A stretch of DNA of 64,000 nucleotides, taken from assembly GCA_937872475.1 (NCBI GenBank), contig CALMSY010000005.1:62001-126000 (forward strand), in the 5' to 3' direction. Every line of letters begins with the position of its first letter. Positions within the stretch are counted from its first letter, which is position 1. Under the pieces are notes generated by a model. The model was given only the letters and a program-made list of their open reading frames with translations. It was not told the DNA's origin and did no database searches. The position numbers were made by a program, and so were the translations under genes. Shown piece after piece: positions 26,077-34,680 of the stretch. This stretch comes from 67-14 sp020438345. GTDB lineage: Bacteria > Actinomycetota > Thermoleophilia > Solirubrobacterales > 70-9.

Positions 26077-26668
26077 CGGTAAGCCTCGGGCCAGTCACCT
26101 TGGTCAGATCCGGTTCATCGAGTCTGCGTTCCCGGTACCCGCCGTTGCGGTCCCTGCCGGTCGACTCGAAAACAAGCGCTGGTTTCAGAACACGTCGAAT
26201 CAGTACGTAGAGCGGAATTGCCAGAACCACACCATAGATGGACTGAAGGATGAGATCGGGCACGAGGGAGGGGCTCAGACTGGAATCGAAGCCGACAACC
26301 ACCATGTATACGCCCAGCGTCAGGTTTGATCCGAGCGTGGCAATCCCGCAGATCGCGAGCACTGCCGGCAAGTCAGGGAACTCTCCTCTCTCCCGCCAGG
26401 TTCCCGCAAGGTAACCGACCCCCATGAGGATCAGGCTGGCGCTGCCGAGCGGCCCATCGGTGAGACCGTCGCCCAGAAATCCAAGCGCAAAACCAACAGT
26501 TGCACCGACCAGGCTGCCTCCCAGCAGGCCGAAAATCGCCGCACATGCAGGCAGGATCCAGACCGAGGTGCCGAGCAGCTCGATCTGCGAAAAGAACGAA
26601 ACCTGGAGGACCGTCACCAGCAGCACCAGCAGGGCGATCCGCAGAGCCGAACGGTTGGTGATGATCAT
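26066..26668 (-). CDS. mreD: Rod-shape determining membrane protein MreD
   Basis: A 200-residue membrane protein of the elongasome with about five hydrophobic segments (ALLVLLVTVLQVSFFSQIEL, LVGATVGFALGFLGDG, LILMGVGYLAGTW, VVLAIPLYVLIRRVL). The weakly conserved family is recognised mainly from the helix pattern and the position between mreC and mrdA, with ATGA overlap to mreC. The C-terminal ~35 residues are charged and cytoplasmic. Confidence 0.88.
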   Translation of the reverse strand: MIITNRSALRIALLVLLVTVLQVSFFSQIELLGTSVWILPACAAIFGLLGGSLVGATVGFALGFLGDGLTDGPLGSASLILMGVGYLAGTWRERGEFPDLPAVLAICGIATLGSNLTLGVYMVVVGFDSSLSPSLVPDLILQSIYGVVLAIPLYVLIRRVLKPALVFESTGRDRNGGYRERRLDEPDLTKVTGPRLTDEI

Positions 26669-27558
26669 CCGCGATTACCTCCGGTCAGCACCTGAAGGAT
26701 GTCGAGGTTTCGCAGATCGGCGAAGGGTTCAAGCTCCACCGACTGGATCGCTTCCCTCTCGTCGATCGGAGCCCGGCTGATCTCACCGATCGGGATGCCT
26801 CGCGGATAGAGCGAGGCCAGTTCTTCCGCCCGCCAACCCGAGGTGACCACGGTCTGGCCACGACTCACGTTTCGGGTTTCGTCGAGAAACTCCAGGACCA
26901 GGGTTTCCGGATCGCCGACCTTGGCCCTTACGACTCCCTGTGCACCGCCGGGGACGATCCTCGCGCTGACCGCGCTGGAACTGTCGGCGATCAGACTGAC
27001 TACAGATCCCCCGGGACTGACTGAGCTGACCTTTCCGACCAGTCCGTCACCCGAGATGACCGGATCGTTGACAGCAATTCCTGCCGAGGATCCCTCGTTT
27101 ATCGAGACAGTGGTGAACCAGACGGTGGGCGAACGACCGGAAACAGTGACGGTGACCGGTTCGTAGGAGTCGGGAATCCTTCCTTGTTCGGCCAACCCGA
27201 CCAGCTTGCGAAGCTGCCGGTTGTCCTCAAGCGCGACCTGACCGGCAACCGCCTGGCTTCGGGCTTCTTCGAGTTCCCTGCTCAGACGTTCCCGTTCACC
27301 CCTGGCGGCCAGGGTTTCGTCGAACCAGTTGACAAGGTCCCGGGCCGGTTTCAGGGCCCGGCTGGCGGCATTGGTCACGGGGTCGAAGATGGTCCCGAGG
27401 CCGCCGCCGATCGCGCCCGAGCCGCTGCCGAAAGTCAATGTGAGCAGGACGAATCCCAGCACGATGAGGCCAATCAGGACGGCGCGGCGGCGGCGGACTT
27501 GTTTTCGGTACACGGCTGGTTCGGAGGCAGGTTGGGGTTCGGAGGCCGGGTCGGGCAC
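26665..27558 (-). CDS. mreC: Rod-shape determining protein MreC
   Basis: A 297-residue bitopic elongasome scaffold. Short cytoplasmic N-terminus, membrane helix (AVLIGLIVLGFVLLTLTF), a coiled coil (ERERLSRELEEARSQ...EDNRQLRKLV), and a double beta-barrel extracytoplasmic domain with VSGRSPTVWFTTVSINEGSS, NDPVISGDGLVGKV and SGWRAEELASLYPRGIPIG. Two GTG starts are possible; the first is reported and the second is 15 codons later. No mreB lies upstream. Confidence 0.92.
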   Translation of the reverse strand: MPDPASEPQPASEPAVYRKQVRRRRAVLIGLIVLGFVLLTLTFGSGSGAIGGGLGTIFDPVTNAASRALKPARDLVNWFDETLAARGERERLSRELEEARSQAVAGQVALEDNRQLRKLVGLAEQGRIPDSYEPVTVTVSGRSPTVWFTTVSINEGSSAGIAVNDPVISGDGLVGKVSSVSPGGSVVSLIADSSSAVSARIVPGGAQGVVRAKVGDPETLVLEFLDETRNVSRGQTVVTSGWRAEELASLYPRGIPIGEISRAPIDEREAIQSVELEPFADLRNLDILQVLTGGNRG

Positions 27559-27583
27559 CCGGGGGCTGTTTGCCCCGGACAGG

Positions 27584-27611
27584 CGACTCTCTCACCTCGG
27601 CGAGAGGGTCG
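27584..27611. other. Hairpin in the maf-mreC gap
   Basis: CGACTCTCTC pairs with GAGAGGGTCG (one G-T pair) around an 8-nt loop. No T-tract follows on either strand, so it may be a weak attenuator or an mRNA structure before mreC. Confidence 0.4.
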
Positions 27612-27680
27612 TTGACAAGGCAGGGTCGCTGCGGGCAGGATTGCAGCGTCCAGCAACCCTAGCGAGACACGTTCAGCTGT

Positions 27681-28250
27681 TCATAAATCCAGTTCTGGAG
27701 CCAGATCCAGCATCAGACCGACCGGAAGGCCGATCACATTGGCGATATCTCCATCGACCCGCGCGACCAGAGCCGACCCCCGCCCCTGGATTGCGTAGCC
27801 GCCAGCCCGGCCCTGCCATTCACCACTGGCCAGGTAGCGGTCCATTTCGGCGCTGGTCAGGTCGCGGAAGTGAACCAGGGATTCGGCCACCCCGGTACGG
27901 ACCTGGTCCGGGCCTGGTCCGAGCAGAGCGAGTCCGCTGAGTACCCGGTGGCTGCGACCGGAAAGCTGTGCGAGGTATTCACGCGCCCGGACTTCGTCGT
28001 TCGGTTTGCCAATGATGTGCTCCTCGACCACGACATCGGTGTCACAGCCGATCACAAGATGTCCCGGTCCGGATTCGACGGCCACCGACCTGGCCTTGAG
28101 CAGCGCGTTTGCAAGCACGACTTCGGCTGGATCCCCATGGACGATCTCTTCCGCGCCTGAAACCCTTACCTCGAACTCGATTCCGAGCCGTTCGAGTATC
28201 TCTCGCCGCTGGGGCGAGCCGGAAGCAAGAATCACTCTTGGCGCTGACAC
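27681..28250 (-). CDS. maf: Maf-family nucleotide pyrophosphatase
   Basis: A 189-residue house-cleaning pyrophosphatase acting on non-canonical or pyrimidine nucleoside triphosphates. The N-terminal motif is ILASGSPQRREILERLG, followed by VIGCDTDVVVEEHIIGKP (catalytic Asp region) and GEWQGRAGGYAIQGRGSALVA near the C-terminus, with IGLPVGLMLDL after it. The GTG giving VSAPRVILASGSP is chosen by family length; another GTG lies 13 codons upstream. maf next to mreBCD is common. Confidence 0.93.
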   Translation of the reverse strand: MSAPRVILASGSPQRREILERLGIEFEVRVSGAEEIVHGDPAEVVLANALLKARSVAVESGPGHLVIGCDTDVVVEEHIIGKPNDEVRAREYLAQLSGRSHRVLSGLALLGPGPDQVRTGVAESLVHFRDLTSAEMDRYLASGEWQGRAGGYAIQGRGSALVARVDGDIANVIGLPVGLMLDLAPELDL

Positions 28251-28319
28251 CCGCCCAGAATCCCAGATTCGGGGCGAAGAAAGCCTCACCTCGGGCCACT
28301 TCCCTCCGCGGTCCCCGGG

Positions 28320-28883
28320 TCAGGTCAGGTCGGCGGCGCGGATCAGCGTTTCCATCGCCCGGATCGCCCGGTCGATTTCCGGTTCGGAGCGGACCGCTAT
28401 GTTTCCCCACTCGTAGGCCATCCCGATCTGTGTCAGAACGTCGGCCAGTTCACCGGCTTCGGACCCGGACCATTCGGGACGAGTCTTCTCGATCTCGGTC
28501 TGGAGTTCGCTGGTGATGGCGCTGGAAACCGCTGAACCTGGCGCGAGCATCACCCGCAGACCCAACTCCGGCTCGGTCTGGACCAGATACCGGAGCGGCG
28601 CGAACTCCGCCGTAGTGACCATGAACCGGCGCATGCCATCGACGGTCCGGTCGATCCCCTTGCCCTTCGCACCCTGGAGCGCGGAGTGAATCACTTCAAC
28701 GACCATCTCCGAAAGCATCTCCGAGATCAGCGAGTCACGGTCACCAACCCATCGGTAGAGGGTTGTCCGGCCGATTCCCAACTCGGAAGCGAGGGACTGC
28801 ATGTCGATCCGCTCCTGGGCCAGGAAGTGCCGGCGAGCAAGCCTCACGGCATCATCCCGGCCAACCTTTTCCGAAACGCGCAT
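28320..28883 (-). CDS. TetR-family regulator, QsdR-like
   Basis: A 187-residue repressor. The N-terminal HTH reads MQSLASELGIGRTTLYRWVG (residues 28-47), and the RARRHFL/ERIDM start plus TLYRWVGDRDSL is characteristic of QsdR-type TetR proteins. The C-terminal ligand domain covers about 60-187 (PLRYLVQTEPELGLRVML). A TAGAAT box lies exactly 6 bp before the ATG, and a 15-bp inverted repeat 36 bp upstream is a candidate operator, suggesting autoregulation. Target and ligand unknown. Confidence 0.88.
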   Translation of the reverse strand: MRVSEKVGRDDAVRLARRHFLAQERIDMQSLASELGIGRTTLYRWVGDRDSLISEMLSEMVVEVIHSALQGAKGKGIDRTVDGMRRFMVTTAEFAPLRYLVQTEPELGLRVMLAPGSAVSSAITSELQTEIEKTRPEWSGSEAGELADVLTQIGMAYEWGNIAVRSEPEIDRAIRAMETLIRAADLT

Positions 28884-28889
28884 CCCACG

Positions 28890-28895
28890 ATTCTA
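28890..28895 (-). promoter_or_regulatory. -10 box TAGAAT, leaderless promoter of the TetR gene
   Basis: Minus-strand TAGAAT, then CGTGGG, then ATG. The best match to TATAAT among the boxes with this spacing. Confidence 0.6.
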
Positions 28896-28918
28896 GACCC
28901 GCACCAGGTCCCGCAACC

Positions 28919-28966
28919 CCGGTGGGTCGGATTCCCGGGACAGATACAGGAAATCCGACCCACCGG
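28919..28966. repeat. 15-bp perfect inverted repeat upstream of the TetR gene
   Basis: Arms CCGGTGGGTCGGATT and AATCCGACCCACCGG are separated by 18 bp. Centre-to-centre spacing is 33 bp, about three helical turns. It could be a paired operator for the adjacent regulator or form an RNA hairpin. No T-tract is attached. Confidence 0.7.
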
Positions 28967-29240
28967 TCAGAGTGGGTTCGAGATGGATGATCTGGTGAGC
29001 AGTTTCGAGCGTCAGGATCCGTCTTTGCCGAGGACGAAGCTCGATTACGAGGCGAGGGGGTTCGGCGGCGGCATGTGATCACCGGGCGAGTGATGGTGGG
29101 AGCAACTATGAATTTGGGGTGGAAGGCCAGGTCGGCCCCGTCCCCGCAACTTCGACGCGAATAAGAGCCAACGTAGCTATGGGCCACAAGTATTCGTCGG
29201 AACCAGAAGGCCGCTCTATCCTCGGCCGGATACCCGGTGG
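28967..29240. other. Intergenic stretch without a supported gene
   Basis: Part of a 423-bp gap between the TetR gene and ndk. Short open frames here lack ribosome-binding sites and family features. Apart from the flanking inverted repeat and the ndk terminator I see nothing in it. Confidence 0.5.
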
Positions 29241-29241
29241 T

Positions 29242-29279
29242 AAAACGAAAAGAAAAGGGCGACCCTTGGGTCGCCCTTT
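29242..29279 (-). terminator. Rho-independent terminator of ndk
   Basis: 12-bp stem AAAGGGCGACCC/GGGTCGCCCTTT, followed on the minus strand by a T-rich tail (TTCTTTTCGTTTTA). It starts 28 bp after the ndk stop. Confidence 0.88.
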
Positions 29280-29306
29280 CGAACCTGACGCGATTTGCGC
29301 TTCTGC

Positions 29307-29714
29307 CTAGATTCCTTCGGGGAACCAGATCGCAATTTCGCGGGCTGCTGATTCATCCGAATCGGAGCCATGCACCATGTTGAAGGTCACCTCAAGGGCG
29401 AAATCGCCCCGGATCGAACCGGGTGCGGCCTCAACCGGGTTAGTGGCACCGATCAGCTGGCGGGCGGCCTTGACGGCCTCGGGGCCTTCCAATACGGCAG
29501 CTACCAGGGGGCCGCCGGTGATGAAATCAACCAGCTCACCGAAAAATGGCTTCTCGCTGTGCTCGGCGTAATGTTCGTTGGCGATCTGTTCTGTCGCGGT
29601 CAGCCTCTTGAGGGCCGCAATCCGGAGCCCCTTGCGTTCAAAGCGAGCGAGTACCTCGCCGGTGAGTGAACGCTCGAAGGCGTCTGGCTTGACCAGGATG
29701 AGAGTCTGGGACAT
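29307..29714 (-). CDS. ndk: Nucleoside diphosphate kinase
   Basis: A 135-residue enzyme that balances NTP pools by phosphotransfer through a histidine. Family signature: TLILVKPDAFERSLTGEVL at the N-terminus and the active-site His in NMVHGSDSDESAAREI, ending AIWFPEG. Slightly shorter than the typical ~137-150 but complete. GGAG lies 9 bp before the ATG, and a strong terminator follows. It sits downstream of folC and valS as in many actinobacteria. Confidence 0.97.
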   Translation of the reverse strand: MSQTLILVKPDAFERSLTGEVLARFERKGLRIAALKRLTATEQIANEHYAEHSEKPFFGELVDFITGGPLVAAVLEGPEAVKAARQLIGATNPVEAAPGSIRGDFALEVTFNMVHGSDSDESAAREIAIWFPEGI

Positions 29715-29786
29715 GTCTGGATACTCCGTGTCTGTTTCGATTGATGTGGTTATCGGGTGCCGGAACCTGGCGGCCCGGACGCGGGA

Positions 29787-30605
29787 TCAGTTGTCGCCGC
29801 GGTTTATCGGCTCTGACGATTCGTCATCACCGGCTCCGACCTTCCGTCTGGAAGGCCGTGGACTGCGCGGTTCGTCGGCTGACTTCTCTTCTCTTGAAGA
29901 GCGGGAAACCCGACGGGTTGTCTCCTCGGTGCGGCCATCGGCCCTGGATCCGGATTTGCTCTCGGCCTTGGGACGGGACGAACCTTCGGAACTGCTTCGC
30001 GATGAAGATGAACCCGCGGACCTGGACCTGGAAGAAGACTCGGACGAAGGTGCCTTGCTGCTTCGGCGCTTTCCGGAGCTTTCCGGGGTACGCCCGCTTC
30101 TCGATGACGAGCGGCCTTCACCCTTCGGCCTCTTTGAGCTGCTCCTTGACGAGCGCTTCGGCGCGATCAGAGTCGTTTCGCAGTAGGGACATACCTTCCA
30201 GCCCAGGCCGACCGGCTTCGAGCAGGTCGGGCAGGGTTCCTTGAGACGGGTACGGCAAGAAGGACAGCGGATGAAATCGCTCTCGACTGGTGAACCACAC
30301 TTGCGGCAGGAACTGTGGTTCAGATGCCGCAGCCGAACTTCCGACTCGTTGATGTCGGTTTCACGCTCGCGGATATCTTCAAGGAACTCGGGCGGTCGCA
30401 GGATCGTGTAGACGAGCGTGCCGACGAACGGGAAAAAGGAGGCGGCAGTCGCGCAGCCGACCAGAAACGGATCTGCGATGCGACGTCGGGCGTCGGTAAA
30501 GGTGAACACGATCAGGGCGATCCAGATCGCGAACAACATCAGCACGACCACCGTTGCGGCCAGGTTCAGGGCGGTGTTTTCGATTCCGAAGATGGCGATA
30601 GGCAT
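29787..30605 (-). CDS. Membrane protein with double zinc ribbon and Ser-rich tail
   Basis: 272 residues. Two membrane helices (LAATVVVLMLFAIWIALIVF; FLVGCATAASFFPFVGTLVY) lead into a linker (RPPEFLEDIRERE). Two zinc ribbons follow: CRKCG...CPSC and CPTC...CPYC (about 100-150). The last ~120 residues are Ser/Arg/Lys-rich and disordered. The fold is recognisable but no function is known; zinc-ribbon membrane proteins of this type are common in actinobacteria. It follows a 39-aa membrane ORF by 6 bp and may be coupled to it. Confidence 0.82.
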   Translation of the reverse strand: MPIAIFGIENTALNLAATVVVLMLFAIWIALIVFTFTDARRRIADPFLVGCATAASFFPFVGTLVYTILRPPEFLEDIRERETDINESEVRLRHLNHSSCRKCGSPVESDFIRCPSCRTRLKEPCPTCSKPVGLGWKVCPYCETTLIAPKRSSRSSSKRPKGEGRSSSRSGRTPESSGKRRSSKAPSSESSSRSRSAGSSSSRSSSEGSSRPKAESKSGSRADGRTEETTRRVSRSSREEKSADEPRSPRPSRRKVGAGDDESSEPINRGDN

Positions 30606-30611
30606 GGCGAG

Positions 30612-30731
30612 CTAGAGGAACATCCTTCCGAATAGATACCCAATGCCGAAAAAGACAAGGATGACGATCGCCACGACCGCAGCGACCAGAGCCATCATTG
30701 ACAGCAATTGGGAGCCAGTCTGACGATTCAC
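30612..30731 (-). CDS. Putative small single-span membrane protein (39 aa)
   Basis: A GTG-initiated frame with an N-terminal NRQTGSQLLS, a long hydrophobic helix (MALVAAVVAIVILVFFGIG) and a YLFGRMFL end. It fills the gap between folC and the zinc-ribbon gene and ends 6 bp before that gene's ATG. No strong Shine-Dalgarno is visible. The clean transmembrane profile and position support it, but it may not be translated. Confidence 0.5.
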   Translation of the reverse strand: MNRQTGSQLLSMMALVAAVVAIVILVFFGIGYLFGRMFL

Positions 30732-30819
30732 CTGCCAATCGTCGCATAACTGGCGGTACTCGCACACGCCGCCCCGGTTTCTGAGAGACCCTTCCCGCTG
30801 CCTTGACGCCGGAACAGGC

Positions 30820-32055
30820 TCAGCTCCAAGGCGCGAAAAGGAAATGTGAACCGGTCATCACTACCGCCCCACCGCACTCGCGGGCGATCGAACGGGCCCG
30901 GTCCAGCGCCGCAGCGGGGCTTCCGGCCGTTTCTCCGACAATTCCGAAATCTTCTGCGATCCGCAGCAATTCTTCCAGCCGCCAGGCGCTTGCCCCCGGT
31001 CTGCCCCAAGCGACGAGTGCGTCTTCTGGCAGGTTCGTGAAGACAACCCGTTCAATTGTGCCCGCCAGCTCGGCCAGCATTCCCCGGGCATTCTTGTCCG
31101 AGAGGATTCCGATGACACCGACCACGGGGACCCCACCGGTGATCTCAGGCAGCGATTCGGCCAGTGCCCTGGCTCCGGCCGGGTTGTGGGCGACATCGGC
31201 AAAGACAGGAGGGTCGGATCCGATCCTTTCCAGCCGGCCATGAATCACGAGGCCGGCAACTGCCTGGCGAGCCTTCAGCCGTGAGACTTCGCCGAGAAAG
31301 CAGCCGGCCGCTGCTTCGGCCACAGCGAAGTTGCTTCGCTGGAACCCTTCGATACCTTCAACTTCTTCGCCAGTCGCAGCGCTGACCGGCCCGATCTCAA
31401 GTATCCGGCAGTTCTGTTCGAGAGCCCTCTCCCGGGCCAGATCCCGCACTTCGACGGAAACCGGCCCGAGCACCAAGACCGTGTCTGGCCGGAGCACAGC
31501 CAGCTTCTCTGCGGCGATTTCAATTTCGGTTTCTCCCAGAAAAGCGGTGTGATCAAGCCCGATCGAAGTCAGCACCGTGGCAATAGAAGCGATCGAATTG
31601 GTCGCGTCAAGCCGCCCCCCTAACCCGGCTTCGATCGCTGCCACCTGAACACCCGCCTCGGAAAGAGCCAGGAAAGCAGCTGCGGTCGCAAGTTCAAACT
31701 GGGTCACCGACTCACCATCAAGGCCGGAGTTCACCGTTTCCGCAGCCTGCGCGGTCCTTCGGACTGATTCGGCAAAAAGTTCCGGCTCCTCCCGGCCGAA
31801 AATGACCACCCGCTCCGACCATCTGACCATATGCGGAGAGAGTGAACAGCCAGACCTGTAGCCATGGGCCTCACAGATCGCCGCGATCATGCGGGACACG
31901 GAGGACTTGCCGTTGGTCCCCACGACATGTATGGACGCAAAGGAATCCTGGGGCCGGCCCAACTCGCCGCAGAGCATTTCCATCCGCTCCAGCCCGAGCT
32001 TCCAGCCGATCGGCTCGAGTGAGTTCAGAAACTCGTCGGCGTCGAAGCCGGGCAT
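30820..32055 (-). CDS. folC: Folylpolyglutamate synthase / dihydrofolate synthase
   Basis: A 411-residue Mur-ligase-fold enzyme adding glutamate to (dihydro)folates. Motifs are HVVGTNGKSSVSRM (P-loop), SLSPHMVRWSERVVI, EAGLGGRLDATNS, LTSIGLDHTAFLG and FADVAHNPAGARAL. The ATG giving MPGFDADEF is chosen because GAGGA lies 5 bp upstream; it starts 7 bp after the valS stop. valS-folC adjacency is a conserved bacterial arrangement. Confidence 0.95.
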   Translation of the reverse strand: MPGFDADEFLNSLEPIGWKLGLERMEMLCGELGRPQDSFASIHVVGTNGKSSVSRMIAAICEAHGYRSGCSLSPHMVRWSERVVIFGREEPELFAESVRRTAQAAETVNSGLDGESVTQFELATAAAFLALSEAGVQVAAIEAGLGGRLDATNSIASIATVLTSIGLDHTAFLGETEIEIAAEKLAVLRPDTVLVLGPVSVEVRDLARERALEQNCRILEIGPVSAATGEEVEGIEGFQRSNFAVAEAAAGCFLGEVSRLKARQAVAGLVIHGRLERIGSDPPVFADVAHNPAGARALAESLPEITGGVPVVGVIGILSDKNARGMLAELAGTIERVVFTNLPEDALVAWGRPGASAWRLEELLRIAEDFGIVGETAGSPAAALDRARSIARECGGAVVMTGSHFLFAPWS

Positions 32056-32062
32056 GTGTTCC

Positions 32063-34609
32063 TCAACCGAGTTCAGCGAGTTCGGCCTGCAACCGCCCGG
32101 CCTTCTCGCGCTCTTCTGCGACGACTTCGGGCGGAGCGTTCTCGACAAAGCCTGCGTTGCCCAGTTTCGATTCGATCTTGTTCAGTTCGGCTTCGGTCTT
32201 GGCCCGACGGGCGTTTATTCGCCCGGTGACAGCTTCCATGTCGAGTTCATCCGACTCGAGGATGCCGAAACCCGAGACCGTCGCCACTACCTCGCCATCG
32301 TGAGCACCGATGTCAATCCGGCCGAGGCGGGAAACAAATTCGGGCACCGTCTGTGGGTCCCCCGTCGCGCGGAGCGGGATCTTCGGGGGAACCCCGGCCA
32401 TGTCACGCCAGCCGCGGAGTTTCCGGGTCAGGGCAATCGCCTCACCGACTTCGGCTTCCACCGATTCGCTGATCCGCAAGTCGTCGCATTCGGGAAACGG
32501 GTGAACGACAAGATGACCCTCGCGGTACGGGTGGTACTCCCAGATCGCTTCGGTCACGAAGGGCATCACCGGATGTGCGAGCGCGAGGGTTCGATCGAGT
32601 GTGCCGAGCAGGACCTGGGCGATTTCCGGGTCGGCGTCATAGATCCGGGGCTTGGCGATCTCCAGGTACCAGTCACAGAGATCGGAGAAGACGAAGGAGT
32701 AGAGCTCCTGGGCGGCATGCGCGAAGTCGTATTCGTTGATCAGCCGGGTCACGGTTTCGATCGTCGACTCGAGCCGGGAGAGGATCCAGCGATCTTCGAG
32801 AGCGATCGGGTTGGCAGGGACGGTGCGGTCCTCCGGGGCCTCCGTATTGAGAAGGATCAGTCGTGACGCGTTCCAGAGTTTGGTCGCGAGATCCCTGCCC
32901 TGCTGCACCTTGGCGTCGGAATAGCGGACATCCTGGGTGGAGGACATGGCGAGCAGGCCGAAGCGGAGGGCATCGGCACCGTGCTCGTCTATCTCGCCGA
33001 CCGGGTCGATGCCGGTCCCGAGGCTCTTCGACATGCGGCGGCCATCGCGGGCCTGAATCACCGAATGGACGTAGACGTCGCGGAAAGGCACTCCACCGGC
33101 AAACTCGATGCCGGTCATGACCATCCGGGCGACCCAGAGGAAGAGGATCTCCCGGGCAGTGGTGAGAAAATCTGTGGGATAGAAAGCTTCGAATTCGGCG
33201 GTTTCATCGGGCCATCCCAGGGTCGCGAAAGGCCAGATCGCCGACGAGAACCAGGTGTCGAGAACATCCTCGTCCTGGATCCAGCCCTCGCCTTCAGGCT
33301 CGGTCTCCCCCACATAGGTTTCATCGCCGCGGTACCAGACCGGAATCCGGTGCCCCCACCAGAGCTGGCGGGAAACGCACCAGGGCCGGATCCCGCGCAT
33401 CCAGTCGAGGTAGACCCGCTTCCATTGCCCCGGCGTGATGTTCACCTCGCCGTTTTCAACTGCCGCGATCGCCGGCGCGGCCAGCTCATCCATTCGGCAG
33501 AACCACTGGAGCGAGATCAACGGTTCGATCCGCTCACCGGATCGTTCCGAGAAGGGAACGGAGTGGATGTACTCCTCCTCCCCGCTGAGTACCCCTTCTT
33601 CCTTCAGCGCCTTGACCACCTCGACCTGGGCTTCGGCAACTGTGAGATCTTCAAAGCGTTCACCGGCCATTGCTGTCATGCGGCCGTCTTCGCCGATCAC
33701 CGAAATCTCTTCCAGTCCGTGGCGGCGGCCGATCTCGAAGTCGTTGACATCATGGCCCGGGGTGATCTTGAGGGCGCCGGTCCCGAACTCGATGTCGACG
33801 TGATCGTCGCTGATGATCGGCAGGCGACGACCGACCAGAGGAAGAATGCAGTGGCTTCCGATCAGATCCGAATAGCGTGGGTCGTTCGGGTTCACGGCAA
33901 CTGCCGTGTCAGCCATCATCGTTTCCGGGCGGACCGTGGCTACGGTCAGCACCCGGTCGCTTCCCTCGACTGGATAGTCGACCGAGAAGAGAGTGTCGGT
34001 CATCTCCTCGTTTACTACCTCGAGGTCCGAGATCGCTGATTGCGATCCGGGGTCCCAGTTGACCATGTAATGGTCGCGATAGATGTAGCCCTTCTCGAAA
34101 AGCGAGGTGAAGATCTTGCGGACGGCGCGGGCATAGCCGTCATCGAGGGTGAAGCGCTCGCGCTCGTAATCGACCGAGGCACCGAGGCGCTTGTACTGCT
34201 CACGGATCGATCCGCCAAATTCTTCCTTCCATTCCCAGACCCGTTCGGTGAAAGCTTCGCGGCCGATTTCGTGGCGGCTCGTCCCTTCGGACTTCAGGCG
34301 CTTTTCGACCACGGTCTGGGTGGCGATACCGGCATGATCCATTCCGAGAATCCAGAGCGTGTTCTTGCCACTCATCCGGTTCATCCGGACCAGCGCGTCC
34401 TGCATTGAGCCGTTCAGCGCATGGCCCATGTGAAGCACGCCGGTCACATTCGGCGGCGGGATCGCGACGGAGTAGTTCTCCTCCGCGCTTCCGGTCGCTT
34501 CGGGATGGAAGTAGCCCCCGTCCATCCACTCGGCGAAAATCCGCGCTTCGGTCTCGCCGGGCTCCCAGCGGGTGGTCTCTTCCAGCTTCTTTCGCGCCGC
34601 GTTATCCAA
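32063..34609 (-). CDS. valS: Valyl-tRNA synthetase
   Basis: An 848-residue class I synthetase. ATP-site motifs are HMGH (60-63, in PPPNVTGVLHMGHALNGS) and RMSKSLGTG near residue 525. The editing domain includes TVRPETMMADTAVAV and KITPGHDVNDFEIG. A C-terminal coiled coil (AKTEAELNKIESKLGNAGF and VAEEREKAGRLQAELAEL) is typical of ValS. The start is TTG, with TAAGAT 8 bp upstream. It diverges from the beta-helix gene. Confidence 0.97.
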   Translation of the reverse strand: MDNAARKKLEETTRWEPGETEARIFAEWMDGGYFHPEATGSAEENYSVAIPPPNVTGVLHMGHALNGSMQDALVRMNRMSGKNTLWILGMDHAGIATQTVVEKRLKSEGTSRHEIGREAFTERVWEWKEEFGGSIREQYKRLGASVDYERERFTLDDGYARAVRKIFTSLFEKGYIYRDHYMVNWDPGSQSAISDLEVVNEEMTDTLFSVDYPVEGSDRVLTVATVRPETMMADTAVAVNPNDPRYSDLIGSHCILPLVGRRLPIISDDHVDIEFGTGALKITPGHDVNDFEIGRRHGLEEISVIGEDGRMTAMAGERFEDLTVAEAQVEVVKALKEEGVLSGEEEYIHSVPFSERSGERIEPLISLQWFCRMDELAAPAIAAVENGEVNITPGQWKRVYLDWMRGIRPWCVSRQLWWGHRIPVWYRGDETYVGETEPEGEGWIQDEDVLDTWFSSAIWPFATLGWPDETAEFEAFYPTDFLTTAREILFLWVARMVMTGIEFAGGVPFRDVYVHSVIQARDGRRMSKSLGTGIDPVGEIDEHGADALRFGLLAMSSTQDVRYSDAKVQQGRDLATKLWNASRLILLNTEAPEDRTVPANPIALEDRWILSRLESTIETVTRLINEYDFAHAAQELYSFVFSDLCDWYLEIAKPRIYDADPEIAQVLLGTLDRTLALAHPVMPFVTEAIWEYHPYREGHLVVHPFPECDDLRISESVEAEVGEAIALTRKLRGWRDMAGVPPKIPLRATGDPQTVPEFVSRLGRIDIGAHDGEVVATVSGFGILESDELDMEAVTGRINARRAKTEAELNKIESKLGNAGFVENAPPEVVAEEREKAGRLQAELAELG

Positions 34610-34680
34610 GGCAGCCGATCTTATTGAGAGACTGACGGGTTAGGGTGTTCGGTAGTTCCCTTGATCAATCCGGGGGTTTG

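Noticed and set aside
29119..29310. A 63-codon rightward frame overlapping the ndk terminator
   Set aside because: It reads through the terminator hairpin, has no Shine-Dalgarno and low complexity.
32981..34039. A 352-codon frame antisense to valS
   Set aside because: Same shadow effect; the composition is that of a complemented coding frame.
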